A DNA stretch of 32,728 nucleotides from Candidatus Neoanaerotignum galli (GTDB lineage Bacteria > Bacillota > Clostridia > Lachnospirales > Anaerotignaceae): positions 1 to 32,728 of the forward strand of contig CAJFIN010000012.1 in the NCBI GenBank assembly GCA_904381335.1. Reading direction: 5' to 3'. The notes under the pieces are model-generated. The model was not told the origin of the DNA and made no database searches. It worked only from the letters and a program-made list of their open reading frames with translations. How positions within the stretch are numbered: the stretch's first letter is position 1; the number at the start of each line of letters is the position of its first letter. Position numbers and translations under genes: made by a program. This document shows, one piece after another, positions 6,964-14,780 of this stretch.

Positions 6964-8369
6964 TTGGCGCTCCTAAACCACTGCACACCCTGCCGGGTAT
7001 CCTTAATGGTAATGCCCATCTCTGCCAGCTGCTCTCTGATCGCGTCAGCAGTGGCAAAATCTTTCGCTTTTTTGGCTTGAGTCCGTTTTTCGATCAATGC
7101 TTTGATCTTTTCTACATCTTCTCCTTCTTCTTCTTTGGGCAAAACCACCATGCCTAACACATCTGTCAGCGTCAGCAGCAGTGCCATTTCTTTTTGGGCA
7201 AAGGCTTTCGTCACGCCAGCTTTGTTGTGGATATTGATAAATTTCACCAGATCATACACTGCCGTGATCGCATCTGCAGTATTAAAGTCGTCCTCCATCG
7301 CTGTTTCAAACTGTGTGCGGAACGCCTCAATCTGCGCTGGATCTTCTCCAGGAGCCAATGTATCCCCCTGGGCATTTTCAATATAATACTGTAGGTCTTT
7401 GGCGCAATTTTTGATACGCTCCAAACCGTTTTGGCAGCTTTCCATCAGTTCCCGGCTAAAGTTAATGGGGCTGCGATACTGTCCGTTTAACAGGAAAAAC
7501 CGAATGACTTCATAAGGGAACTGGGCCGCAATCTCCCGCACGGTAAAAAAGTTGCCAGCAGATTTACTCATTTTTTCATTATTCACTGTGATAAACCCAT
7601 TATGCAGCCAATACCGCGCAAAGGGCACGCCATTGGCCGCCTCACTCTGGGCAATCTCATTTTCATGATGCGGAAAGATCAGGTCTTCTCCACCGGCGTG
7701 GATATCGATGGTATCCCCCAGATACTGCTTCGCCATCACAGAGCATTCAATATGCCAGCCTGGCCGGCCCTCTCCCCAGGGCGAAGCCCATTTAGGTTCC
7801 CCGGGTTTATAAGGTTTCCACAGCACAAAATCCGTGGGATTTTTCTTTGCATCATCAATTTCAACCCGGTCACTGGCTCCGGCAATAAGCTCATCCAAAT
7901 TCTTTTTGGAAAGTTTGCCATATTCGGGGAAAGATTTCGTATCAAAATATACCGTTCCCTCATGTTCATAGGCATGGCCTTTTTTCACTAATGTATCAAT
8001 CATTTCAATAATATGATCCATTTCTTGGGTTACACGAGGATGATAGGTGGCCCGTTTTACATTTAAGCCATCCGCATCAATCAAGCATTCTTTGATATAG
8101 CGCTCACTGATTGCTTCCATTGTGGTGTGTTCATCATTGGCCTTTTTGATAATCTTATCGTCCACATCGGTAAAGTTTTGCACATAGGTTACCTCATAGC
8201 CTTTATATTCCAAATAGCGGCGCACCGTATCAAAGGTAACGTAAGGACGGGCATTGCCGATATGGATATAGTTATAGACCGTTGGGCCGCATACATACAT
8301 CTTTACCTTGCCCTCCTGCAGAGGGATAAACTCTTCCTTCTTTCTGCTTAACGTATTATAGACTTTCAT
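6960..8369 (-). CDS. cysS: Cysteinyl-tRNA synthetase
   Basis: 469 residues. Class I aminoacyl-tRNA synthetase that charges tRNA-Cys. The HIGH-like motif is HIGN at 36-39; zinc ligands are C27 ([10 protein letters not shown]), the cysteine in [10 protein letters not shown] and the histidines/glutamate in [13 protein letters not shown]; the KMSKS motif is intact in [15 protein letters not shown]-terminal helical domain (about 330-469) recognises the tRNA. The ATG at 8369 has AGGAG eight bases upstream, and a seven-codon longer frame is unnecessary. It overlaps cysE by 14 bases and mrnC by four, so the genes are likely translated in coupled fashion under the Cys T-box. Confidence 0.97.
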   Translation of the reverse strand: MKVYNTLSRKKEEFIPLQEGKVKMYVCGPTVYNYIHIGNARPYVTFDTVRRYLEYKGYEVTYVQNFTDVDDKIIKKANDEHTTMEAISERYIKECLIDADGLNVKRATYHPRVTQEMDHIIEMIDTLVKKGHAYEHEGTVYFDTKSFPEYGKLSKKNLDELIAGASDRVEIDDAKKNPTDFVLWKPYKPGEPKWASPWGEGRPGWHIECSVMAKQYLGDTIDIHAGGEDLIFPHHENEIAQSEAANGVPFARYWLHNGFITVNNEKMSKSAGNFFTVREIAAQFPYEVIRFFLLNGQYRSPINFSRELMESCQNGLERIKNCAKDLQYYIENAQGDTLAPGEDPAQIEAFRTQFETAMEDDFNTADAITAVYDLVKFINIHNKAGVTKAFAQKEMALLLTLTDVLGMVVLPKEEEGEDVEKIKALIEKRTQAKKAKDFATADAIREQLAEMGITIKDTRQGVQWFRSAK

Positions 8370-9033
8370 CCGTCTTGCTCCTTTCCTCATTCTGCTTTTC
8401 TTCCAGCTCTTTTTTCAGTATCTGTTCCAACTGATCCACCTTTCGGCGCAATGCCGTAAATTCATCTTCCACAATATCCGGCACCTTCAGCTGATCGATA
8501 TTATCCGCAGGATGATCTCCTGCCGTATTTTTATTTTTCCACTTAGCAGGCACGCCCACTGCCGTAACGTCATCGGGTACATCTTTCAGCACCACCGATC
8601 CGCTGCCAATACGGACATTATTGCCAATATGAATTGGCCCCAATACTTTCGCTCCACTGCCAATCAACACGTTGTTGCCAATGGTGGGATGACGTTTGCC
8701 TTGATCCTTTCCCGTTCCCCCTAAGGTCACACCCTGGTACAGCAATACATTATCACCAATTTCACAGGTCTCTCCAATCACCACCCCCATGCCGTGGTCG
8801 ATAAAAAATCCCTTGCCGATCACAGCACCAGGATGGATCTCAATTCCTGTCAGACCCCGGGAAATCTGACTGATCAAACGAGCCAGAAAATAATGCTTTT
8901 TCTTATACAGCCGGTGGGCAATGGCATGATTGATATTGGCCCAAAAGCTAGGATATAGCACCACCTCAATGCTGGTTTTAATGGCAGCATCTTTTTCTTT
9001 AATCACCTGGATCTGTTCACTGATATACGACAT
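8356..9033 (-). CDS. cysE: Serine O-acetyltransferase
   Basis: 225 residues, making O-acetylserine for cysteine synthesis from serine and acetyl-CoA. An N-terminal helical part (about 1-60) is followed by the left-handed beta-helix of hexapeptide repeats (about 65-170) including [23 protein letters not shown] with the catalytic His/Asp pair, and [20 protein letters not shown]. The C-terminal tail (about 180-225) is a charged heptad-like segment rich in E, K and Q, possibly a coiled coil, and longer than in short EpsC forms. SD GAGGG precedes the ATG at 9033. It is the first gene after the Cys T-box leader, so it and cysS should respond to uncharged tRNA-Cys. Confidence 0.95.
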   Translation of the reverse strand: MSYISEQIQVIKEKDAAIKTSIEVVLYPSFWANINHAIAHRLYKKKHYFLARLISQISRGLTGIEIHPGAVIGKGFFIDHGMGVVIGETCEIGDNVLLYQGVTLGGTGKDQGKRHPTIGNNVLIGSGAKVLGPIHIGNNVRIGSGSVVLKDVPDDVTAVGVPAKWKNKNTAGDHPADNIDQLKVPDIVEDEFTALRRKVDQLEQILKKELEEKQNEERSKTDESL

Positions 9034-9061
9034 GCTGTACCCTCTTTTCTTTCTTCATTAC

Positions 9062-9106
9062 AAAAACAAAAAAGCTCCGTCTTTGAATTACTCAGAGACG
9101 AAGCTT
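9062..9106 (-). terminator. Intrinsic terminator of the Cys T-box
   Basis: Minus-strand stem AGCTTCGTCT / AGACGGAGCT followed by TTTTTTG and further T residues (rc of 9062-9072), immediately downstream of the T-box motif. Confidence 0.85.
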
Positions 9107-9335
9107 CTGCTCCGCGGTTCCACTCTCGTTGGGGTCAAAAAAGGCCCCCTCTTACCGGCATCTCGCCCAAGCCCATAACGCAGGCCATCCGGCAAAAACT
9201 ACTTTGGCTCTGGCCATTTCGCCCTTGCAACTTGTGGGAGGCACTTCACAAATGCGCTTTTCCCGGCCGCTCTCAGCCCATGGCAAGCCTTCTCTGACAA
9301 AAAGCATGCATCGCTACTTTTCCCACTCAAACGTT
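9062..9335 (-). ncRNA. T-box riboswitch leader, tRNA-Cys responsive, upstream of cysE-cysS
   Basis: Minus strand: CAGAGAA and GGGCTGAGAGC in Stem I, then a specifier segment GTGAAGTGCCTCCCACAAG with specifier UGC (Cys) at 9241-9243, and the antiterminator T-box AGTGGAACCGCG at 9113-9124. The variable base in TGGN is A, matching the U73 discriminator of tRNA-Cys. A terminator hairpin follows. The 5' boundary is approximate, and I could not identify a convincing promoter between ispF and Stem I. Confidence 0.92.
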
Positions 9336-9355
9336 TTTCATTCGATATATCCATT

Positions 9356-9844
9356 TCATTCTTTCTGCTGCGTCTTTTCTGCCAGCAAGCATACCGCCTG
9401 GGCGGCAATACCCTCGCCCCTTCCTGTAAAACCAAGGCCCTCCTCTGTGGTGGCTTTTAGATTTAACTGGGAATCCCTTAGGCAAAGCACTTGTGCTATC
9501 TGCTCTTTCATCTCCTGCAGATAAGGCGCTAATTTCGGCCGCTGGGCAATGATAGTCGCATCAATATTTATTATACTATATCCCGCCGCATCTAGCAAGG
9601 AAAAAACGTGTTTTAATAAAGATAAACTGGAAGCACCCTCCCATTTTGGATCAGTATCCGGAAAATGACGGCCTATATCCCCCAATGCTGCCGCTCCCAA
9701 CAGCGCATCCATAATCGCATGCAGCAGCACATCGGCATCAGAATGGCCCAAAAGTCCTTTCTCATAGGGAATCAACACTCCGCCCAACACCAAGTTCCGT
9801 CCTTCCACCAGACGGTGTACATCATAGCCCGTTCCAATGCGCAT
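9356..9844 (-). CDS. ispF: 2-C-methyl-D-erythritol 2,4-cyclodiphosphate synthase
   Basis: 162 residues; catalyses the fifth step of the MEP isoprenoid pathway. Metal ligands D8 and H10 lie in [12 protein letters not shown], and the third ligand is in [48 protein letters not shown] and the C-terminal [20 protein letters not shown] are family hallmarks. A longer frame (22 extra residues) exists, but AGGAG seven bases before the ATG at 9844 and the start of homology favour this start. In many relatives ispD and gltX lie beside ispF and cysE; here neither is adjacent. The stop at 9356 leads almost directly into the Cys T-box. Confidence 0.96.
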   Translation of the reverse strand: MRIGTGYDVHRLVEGRNLVLGGVLIPYEKGLLGHSDADVLLHAIMDALLGAAALGDIGRHFPDTDPKWEGASSLSLLKHVFSLLDAAGYSIINIDATIIAQRPKLAPYLQEMKEQIAQVLCLRDSQLNLKATTEEGLGFTGRGEGIAAQAVCLLAEKTQQKE

Positions 9845-10078
9845 TTGTCCTCTCCTTTTCTTTTCTGTCAATGGCCACCCATAGATCACTTCATTTTGTG
9901 CACGGGTCATGCCCTTTCTGACCTGGTGTCAGCGATAACCCTATCGCGCACCTTTTGGCCGCTCCACGCTTTCCCCATTTTTGCGCACTATCGCCTGAAG
10001 ACTGCCCCCTATTGGCTCAATTCCACGGCAGAATCACTTTTTTCTCATCTAAAACAAGCAAAGTGGTATCGACACAAT
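9845..10078. other. Intergenic region upstream of ispF
   Basis: No gene is supported. The clearest element is the inverted repeat GCGATAACCCTATCGC (9931-9946, perfect six-base arms), nested in outer arms GGTG/CACC. A similar GCGATAGTGCGC stretch sits about 40 bases away on the minus strand. I cannot identify a confident ispF promoter or leader class here. Confidence 0.4.
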
Positions 10079-10113
10079 AAAAAATTCCCCGGCGTTTGAC
10101 AAGCGCCGGGGAA
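10077..10113 (-). terminator. Intrinsic terminator after the HD-domain gene
   Basis: Perfect 10-base arms TTCCCCGGCG / CGCCGGGGAA (10085-10094 and 10104-10113) with a nine-base loop; on the minus strand the stem is followed by TTTTTTA. It ends the 10135-10659 transcript. Confidence 0.9.
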
Positions 10114-10134
10114 CCTGTTTCGGCCGAAAGCCGA

Positions 10135-10659
10135 TTATTCCACTTCCATACTTTCTTTCGCCCGTATCACCCGCGCTGCTGGCGCCGCCAAAATCTCCAT
10201 CGTGGCACAGGCTTTATCCACCATCGTCAGCACAAATCCCTCTTTATACCGGGGAGGTACTGGTGTACAGGGCCACATATGTTTCAAAATGCAGTCCTCT
10301 TCAATGGGATTGATCTCGCAGATCCGTTTTGCATTATCCAAAGCCACTCTGGGATGCCAAGCGGCATGGTTGCTGCGCAGGGCTTTTTTCGTTCTCCAAT
10401 CGTAAAAATAAAGATCATGGAGCAAGCCTGCCCGAGCGGCAGAACGATAGTCCCATCCTAATTTCCAACAGATCAAAAAGCTGTAATAGGAAACGTTTAG
10501 GCAATGCTGCAGGCGGCTAGTATGGTTATGCTGTTCCCAAAGATCCAGCTTTTTTACTTTTTCATGATCGAGCAGGTCTTCAACGCATGCCCGATACTGA
10601 CGGGCGATTTCTTCATCAAAGCTTTCCAGATCGACCTTCGAGCCAATTGCACAGTTCAA
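10135..10659 (-). CDS. HD-domain metal-dependent phosphohydrolase (function unknown)
   Basis: 174 residues. H52 in SRLQHCLNVS and the H81-D82 pair in AGLLHDLYFYDWR are the HD-superfamily metal ligands; ILKHMWPCTPVPPRYKEGFVLTMVDK near 122-148 supplies the distal H and D. Small stand-alone proteins of this type in Clostridia are annotated only as HD domain-containing, possibly nucleotide hydrolases; the substrate is not readable. The start appears to be TTG at 10659, with AGGAG nine bases upstream; no ATG lies between it and the conserved region. It has its own extended -10 promoter and a strong terminator, so it is monocistronic. Confidence 0.8.
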   Translation of the reverse strand: MNCAIGSKVDLESFDEEIARQYRACVEDLLDHEKVKKLDLWEQHNHTSRLQHCLNVSYYSFLICWKLGWDYRSAARAGLLHDLYFYDWRTKKALRSNHAAWHPRVALDNAKRICEINPIEEDCILKHMWPCTPVPPRYKEGFVLTMVDKACATMEILAAPAARVIRAKESMEVE

Positions 10660-10713
10660 AATGCCTATCTCCTTCCTTCTAAAGTTTCATCAACCATTTC
10701 TTTTTACAGCTTG

Positions 10714-10721
10714 AGTATAGC
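10714..10721 (-). promoter_or_regulatory. Extended -10 promoter of the HD-domain gene
   Basis: Minus-strand TGCTATACT: a TATACT -10 box (10714-10719) with a TGn extension. The -35 region is poor (TTTCTT at a 17-base spacing), as is usual with extended -10 promoters. Confidence 0.55.
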
Positions 10722-10829
10722 ATAAATCCGATGAAAAAGAAACATCTTTTTCCCAGGTTTTCTTTCTTTTTTCTTCATAAAAAAGCAACAAGATGCGTGT
10801 CCGGATGTTTGGAAGCAAAAAGGCTATCC

Positions 10830-11186
10830 TTATTTTTTCTCTTTTGGCGAAAACAACAGTGCACAAAAAAAAGCAATCAAAATCACAAACCCAATGCCTC
10901 CTGCCGCCGCTTGCAACGGGCCCGTGCAAACACCTAAAAGGCCCTGTTGCTCCACCGCTTCAAGCGCTCCCTTCGTCAATGTGGCCCCAAAACCGATGAT
11001 GGGCACTGTGGCGCCGCATTGTGCCAGATCCCGCAAAGGCTCATAAATCCCCAGCCCCTCCAGCACTGCCCCAGCCACCACAAAAAGCACCAATATCCGG
11101 GCGCTCGTCAGTTTTGTATGATCCACCAGCACTTGACCGAGCAGACAGAAAAAACCACCCACCAAAAACACCCATACCAATGCCAT
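10830..11186 (-). CDS. spoVAE: Stage V sporulation protein AE (SpoVAEb)
   Basis: 118 residues, a small integral membrane protein with about three to four hydrophobic segments: near 1-20 (LVWVFLVGGFFCLLGQVLV), 28-48, 60-80, and 95-113. The QVLVDHTKLTSARILVLFVVAGAVLEGLGIYEPL stretch and GATVPIIGFGATLTKGALEAV are diagnostic for SpoVAE. SpoVA proteins form the inner-membrane channel for dipicolinic acid and calcium in spores. The ATG at 11186 has GGGGG six bases away and starts one base after the spoVAD stop, so the two are cotranscribed. A longer N-terminus would lie inside spoVAD. Confidence 0.93.
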   Translation of the reverse strand: MALVWVFLVGGFFCLLGQVLVDHTKLTSARILVLFVVAGAVLEGLGIYEPLRDLAQCGATVPIIGFGATLTKGALEAVEQQGLLGVCTGPLQAAAGGIGFVILIAFFCALLFSPKEKK

Positions 11187-11187
11187 T

Positions 11188-12186
11188 TCACATTCCCCCT
11201 TCAATGGCGACTGCATAAGCAATACCAGGAATACTTTCCCCCTGCTGGCTCACTGTCAGATTCATTAATGCCCCCGTGGGCACCAGCAGCAAGCGATGGC
11301 CTCCTGTTTGCAACCGCGGATGGAAATAGGCGCCATAGGTAATGGCGGAACAAGCACAGCCACTGCCGCCACTATGGGTATCTTGAGCATGGTTATCAAA
11401 CAAAAGCAAGCCGCAGTCTGTTAACCGGCTATCTGGATAAAACCCTTCTTCTTCCAACAGACGGCATACTAGACTTCTCCCCACCTCACCCAAATCCCCG
11501 GTGACAATCCAAGTATAATCTGTTAAGTTCCGGCCTGTCTCCCGCAGATGGGCGCTGATCGCCTGTGCTGCCGCAGGGGCCATGGCCGCTCCCATATGCG
11601 CGGCATCTCGCACACCATAATCCACCACCATGCCAGTGGTGACATGGGTAATCCTGGGCCCGGGGCCTTCGTTTCTGAGCAGCACAGCACCGCAGCCTGT
11701 CACCGTCCAAGTGGTCGTAGGGGGACGCTGAGTTCCCATGCCCAAAGGAAAGCGAAACTGTTTTTCCGCAGAACAAAAATGACTTCCCGCTAAACATAGC
11801 GTCTGTCTGGCATAGCCACCATCAATCATCATTGCACCCAAGCTCATTGCCTCCCCAAAGGTTGCACAAGCGCCAAAAAGGCCAAAAAAGGGGATAGGCA
11901 AATCACGAATACCAAATACCGTGCCTGCGCATTGGTTGAGTAAGTCGCCGCCAAAAAGATAGTCCACTTCCTCTGGCGCTGTGCTTGCTTTTTCTAAAGC
12001 CATACGGGCAGCCCGGGCAGTCAGAGCACTTTCTTGCTGTTCCCAGCTGCCCTCTCCTTTTTCCTGCACATAGTCAAACGCCCGGCCCAGCGGTCCCTGT
12101 GCTTCTTTTTTCCCAGCCACTGCCGCCGCCGTATAAATCACCGGCGGATGAGTAAACGCCACGGTTTGTCGTCCGATCTTTTTCAT
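11188..12186 (-). CDS. spoVAD: Stage V sporulation protein AD
   Basis: 332 residues, a thiolase-fold protein that binds dipicolinic acid at the spore inner membrane. IGRQTVAFTHPPVIYTAAAVAGKKE opens the protein; LFGGDLLNQCAGTVFGIRDLPIPFFGLFGACATFGEAM carries the conserved thiolase-like core, and HFCSAEKQFRFPLGMGTQRPPTTTWTVTGCGA is typical of SpoVAD. The length is normal. The ATG at 12186 has AGGTG five bases upstream and a sigma-G-type promoter further up. spoVAC, which usually precedes spoVAD, is absent from this locus: the next gene is a plus-strand flavin reductase. Confidence 0.95.
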   Translation of the reverse strand: MKKIGRQTVAFTHPPVIYTAAAVAGKKEAQGPLGRAFDYVQEKGEGSWEQQESALTARAARMALEKASTAPEEVDYLFGGDLLNQCAGTVFGIRDLPIPFFGLFGACATFGEAMSLGAMMIDGGYARQTLCLAGSHFCSAEKQFRFPLGMGTQRPPTTTWTVTGCGAVLLRNEGPGPRITHVTTGMVVDYGVRDAAHMGAAMAPAAAQAISAHLRETGRNLTDYTWIVTGDLGEVGRSLVCRLLEEEGFYPDSRLTDCGLLLFDNHAQDTHSGGSGCACSAITYGAYFHPRLQTGGHRLLLVPTGALMNLTVSQQGESIPGIAYAVAIEGGM

Positions 12187-12214
12187 CGTTTCACCTGCTT
12201 TCGCCGTTTTTGCT

Positions 12215-12244
12215 TAGTATGGTACGTCTTCCCATGGACTATAC
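12215..12244 (-). promoter_or_regulatory. Sigma-G-type promoter of spoVAD-spoVAE
   Basis: On the minus strand GTATA (12240-12244, fits the GHATR -35), an 18-base spacer, then CATACTA (12215-12221), the canonical sigma-G -10. This fits forespore expression of the spoVA genes. A sigma-F -10 is not seen. Confidence 0.72.
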
Positions 12245-12266
12245 AGAAATCTAGCTGCGCCCGCTC

Positions 12267-12295
12267 TTGTCTTTAAAATGTAACCCTGCTATGAT
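12267..12295 (+). promoter_or_regulatory. Sigma-A promoter of the flavin reductase gene
   Basis: TTGTCT (12267-12272), 17-base spacer, TATGAT (12290-12295). It is back-to-back with the sigma-G promoter of spoVAD. Confidence 0.65.
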
Positions 12296-12362
12296 AGTAT
12301 TGTACTGTAAGAGCAGACAAACGATACGCTTACGGTTCTCTAAAAAAGGAGGTATGCTTACA

Positions 12363-12929
12363 ATGAAAAAAGATCTTGGTATCAAACCCTATCTGTTTCC
12401 CATGCCAGTGCTGATGATTGCTACTTATAATGAAGACGGTTCTGTGGATGTAATGAACATGGCTTGGGGCGGCATTTGCGGCGATGATATGGTGGCCCTC
12501 AATATTGAAGAGACCAGAAAAACGGCAAAAAACATTAAAGCCCGTGGCGCCTTCACCCTATCCATTGCCTCTCTGCCTTACTTAAAACAGGCGGATTATT
12601 TCGGCATTGTTTCTGGCAATGACACGCCAGACAAATTTGCCAAAAGTGGACTGACTGCTGTAAAAAGCACGCGGGTCGATGCCCCCGTCATCGAAGAATT
12701 TCCCATTACTTTGGAATGTAAAGCCGTAGAAATGGAAAACAAAAGTTATGGATTTCGTATTTTAGGCCAAATCCAAAACGTACTGGCGGACGAATCGGTA
12801 TTGACAGAACATGGCCAGGTCGATCCTGCCAAACTGCAGGCCTTTGCTTTTGACCAATTCCAAGGCGGCTACTATGCCTTAGGAGAAAAAGTAAGCCAAG
12901 CATGGCAAAGCGGCCGGGAACTGATGTAA
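12363..12929 (+). CDS. Flavin reductase-like FMN-binding protein (flavoredoxin type)
   Basis: 188 residues of the flavin reductase-like domain family (split beta-barrel, FMN-binding). Features: PMPVLMIATYNEDGSVDVMNMAWGGICGDDMVALNIEETRKTAKNI at about 13-58 matches the flavin-binding first half; LSIASLPYLKQADYFGIVSGNDTPDKF follows, and CKAVEMENKSYGFRILGQI continues the barrel. Such proteins in anaerobes act as electron-transfer flavoproteins; the partner here is unknown. Two in-frame ATGs (12354 and 12363) exist; AAGGAGG ends one base before the first and ten before the second, so 12363 is chosen. It stands alone on the plus strand. Confidence 0.85.
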   Translation: MKKDLGIKPYLFPMPVLMIATYNEDGSVDVMNMAWGGICGDDMVALNIEETRKTAKNIKARGAFTLSIASLPYLKQADYFGIVSGNDTPDKFAKSGLTAVKSTRVDAPVIEEFPITLECKAVEMENKSYGFRILGQIQNVLADESVLTEHGQVDPAKLQAFAFDQFQGGYYALGEKVSQAWQSGRELM

Positions 12930-13027
12930 AAATGGTTCTATGCCAGCGTTGCTGCACAAAAGAACTCCCATCACCATTTCTCAGCAGATAAGACAAGCTG
13001 CTTTAAAAAGAAAAAATAAATGAAAAG

Positions 13028-13063
13028 AAAAAAGCAGGGAAGGACGCCTTTCCTGCTTTTTCT
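13028..13063. terminator. Bidirectional terminator between flavin reductase and PspC gene
   Basis: Stem AAGCAGGGAAGG / CCTTTCCTGCTT (13032-13043 and 13047-13058, one G-U) with flanking A and T runs on either side; usable by both convergent transcripts. Confidence 0.82.
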
Positions 13064-13067
13064 AAAC

Positions 13068-13292
13068 TTATTGCTTTTCCTGATATTCTCCTTCGATATA
13101 ACCTGGTTCCACAGGAATAATGATCACACAGAGGATATACAAAATCACCCCAGGAAATACAGAGGTAAACAACGTTGCAATAACCCAAATCAGTCGAATG
13201 ATGGTCACATCCACATTCAAATACTGTGCCAAGCCCATGCAAACGCCGGATACTTTCTTTCCCGCCATAACACGATATAATTTTTTATCCAT
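13068..13292 (-). CDS. PspC-domain membrane protein
   Basis: 74 residues. The PspC domain opens with KKLYRVMAGKKVSGVCMGLAQYLNVDVTIIRLIWVIATLF and a membrane segment follows (about 36-60, VIATLFTSVFPGVILYILCVIIIP). PspC-domain proteins take part in envelope-stress responses; short single-domain versions in Firmicutes have no assigned role. The ATG at 13292 has AAGGAGAG upstream. It lies 22 bases after radC, probably the last gene of the DUF402-radC-pspC operon, and ends at the shared terminator. Confidence 0.9.
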   Translation of the reverse strand: MDKKLYRVMAGKKVSGVCMGLAQYLNVDVTIIRLIWVIATLFTSVFPGVILYILCVIIIPVEPGYIEGEYQEKQ

Positions 13293-13314
13293 TTGGTTTC
13301 TCTCCTTTCCAAAA

Positions 13315-14022
13315 TCAGTTCATTTCTTCTAAATTTCGCACCAGGCCCTTATCTGCCATACTCAGATACTCGCCCCCTGCCACAATAATATGGTCTGCCA
13401 CAAAAATATCCATCATATTCATTATCTTAATGATTTGCACTGTGGTTTCCACATCGCTTTGGGTGGGCACCAAGGAGCCGCCTGGATGATTATGCGCCAG
13501 CAGGATGGATTTTGCATTCAGTTTTAGTGCCGCTTCCACCAAAGTGCGCGTATACACATGGGCTTCATTGATGGTGCCTTTGGCAATAAGTACCGAACCG
13601 ATCAACCGGTTTTGCACATCTAAGCCAATGAGGTAAAAACATTCCTGCTTTTCATGGCTGAGCAAAAATACAGCATAGGCCCCAGCCTCATCCGAACTGC
13701 CTATCACCTTACGCGGTTTCCATCTCTCCCCGTCATACCGGCGCAGCAGCTCCCGCACCAATGGAAAAAACACTGCCGTTTGTTCATTTACTTTTGCCCG
13801 ATGCATCAAGTCTGCTGGGTCCGCTTCCATCAATAAAGATAGGCTGCCGTATTCCTGTAGTAAGCGATGTGCCTGCTCATTTGTGTTTTTTCGCGGGTTC
13901 GTATAATATAGCAGCATCTCCACCAATTCATGGGTCGCCATGGTTTCCGGGCCTGCTGTCAATAGTCTTTCCCGCATCCGGCTGCGATGGCCTGTATGCA
14001 GCTGCTCTCCTTTTTCTTTCAT
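13315..14022 (-). CDS. radC: RadC-family JAB-domain protein
   Basis: 235 residues. An N-terminal helix-hairpin-helix-like part (about 1-80, with TMATHELVEMLLYYTNPRKNTNEQAHRLL) precedes the RadC/JAB1-MPN metalloprotease-like domain. The JAMM-type metal motif is in LLAHNHPGGSLVPTQSDVE. RadC was linked to repair, but its role is unsettled; some related proteins act in conjugation or transformation. The ATG at 14022 overlaps the upstream stop as ATGA, and GGGGTG lies five bases upstream. The sequence appears intact. Confidence 0.93.
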   Translation of the reverse strand: MKEKGEQLHTGHRSRMRERLLTAGPETMATHELVEMLLYYTNPRKNTNEQAHRLLQEYGSLSLLMEADPADLMHRAKVNEQTAVFFPLVRELLRRYDGERWKPRKVIGSSDEAGAYAVFLLSHEKQECFYLIGLDVQNRLIGSVLIAKGTINEAHVYTRTLVEAALKLNAKSILLAHNHPGGSLVPTQSDVETTVQIIKIMNMMDIFVADHIIVAGGEYLSMADKGLVRNLEEMN

Positions 14023-14474
14023 GGTCTCACCCCACGAAAAAATAAGGTCTCAACGCCCTCTTTCTCCAAATCCTTCAATAGTGCAGCAAGAATCCGCAAG
14101 GCTTTATTGGCTTGTGCCTCCGTAATACGCCCCTGCTCCCGGGCATCAGCAATTTCCTCCAAATCTACCACATGAATGGAACCATCCGGATGGATGATCA
14201 CATCCGCCAAAAGATCGGTAAAAAATTTATCTCCGCCTTGCGCTTCCCATTCTACCACATCACAGTAATAATACACCAATCGGTCCTGTTCGTCCATAAA
14301 CCGGCTGATCTTGTAAGATTTTTGTAAATCATAGCAGGAAATACCCCAAGCAAAATCCGCCCTGGGCTTAATGGTATGCCATCGTGTCACCAAATAGCGT
14401 TCGTTTTCCAGCAGTATCTCATCATCTTCGAGGGGCACTACTTCTTCCGGGATAAACCTTTTTCGATAAAGCAT
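14019..14474 (-). CDS. DUF402-domain protein
   Basis: 151 residues. DUF402 proteins include nucleoside di-/triphosphatases (Ntdp/YgaC) and FomD-like cytidylyl hydrolases. Visible here: IKPRADFAWGISCYDLQKSYKISRFMDEQDRLVYYYCDVVEWE, then FFTDLLADVIIHPDGSIHVVDLEEI, which hold the conserved Tyr and acidic positions of the fold, and a C-terminal helix (about 118-145). The exact substrate is unknown. The ATG at 14474 follows GGAGG at eight bases; a longer frame adds 15 residues without support. It overlaps radC by four bases and appears to be the first gene of that operon. Confidence 0.85.
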   Translation of the reverse strand: MLYRKRFIPEEVVPLEDDEILLENERYLVTRWHTIKPRADFAWGISCYDLQKSYKISRFMDEQDRLVYYYCDVVEWEAQGGDKFFTDLLADVIIHPDGSIHVVDLEEIADAREQGRITEAQANKALRILAALLKDLEKEGVETLFFRGVRP

Positions 14475-14580
14475 CGGCAGCTCCTCCTTGTCTATTTCTG
14501 ATCCTTTTTGGCATGTCAAACCTGACGTACTTCCGTTTCAAAAGCGAAACAAAAACCACATCGCGGTTTCTTCTACTTGT

Positions 14581-14609
14581 ATCATAAAACAAAAAACCTT
14601 TCCCCGCAA
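14581..14609 (-). promoter_or_regulatory. Probable promoter of DUF402-radC-pspC
   Basis: Minus strand TTGCGG (14604-14609), 17-base spacer, TATGAT (14581-14586). The -35 matches only TTG, so this is moderate. The rest of 14475-14778 holds no gene: a TTGACA near the SD lacks a -10, and GTTTC/GAAAC arms at 14535-14550 could form a small hairpin. Confidence 0.45.
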
Positions 14610-14671
14610 GGAAAAGCCATGTCCTTTTTCCTGTTTCTTAGGAACTTTCCCTTATGTTTTTCGTCCCAAAA

Positions 14672-14726
14672 CATAGGCCGGCATCTCCCCCGGTGCCGGC
14701 CTGCGGCCCTTTTTGCCGCACCTATG
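14672..14726. repeat. Nested inverted repeats forming a three-way junction
   Basis: Outer arms CATAGG (14672-14677) and CCTATG (14721-14726) enclose two hairpins: GCCGGCA/TGCCGGC (14677-14683, 14694-14700) and TGCGGC/GCCGCA (14702-14707, 14715-14720). They sit just downstream of the amino-acid transporter ATPase on the minus strand. I do not recognise a known RNA class. Confidence 0.6.
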
Positions 14727-14730
14727 CCAA

Positions 14731-14780
14731 CAGCCGGAACGAAGGCCTGATTCCCTATCCTTTCGTTCCGGCTGTTTTTT
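14731..14780 (+). terminator. 13-bp perfect hairpin followed by T6 on the plus strand
   Basis: CAGCCGGAACGAA (14731-14743) pairs with TTCGTTCCGGCTG (14762-14774), and TTTTTT follows on the plus strand. On the minus strand it comes right after the ATPase stop but lacks a T tract. So it looks like a plus-strand terminator with no plus-strand gene before it, or a mRNA 3'-end stabiliser for the transporter. Confidence 0.6.
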
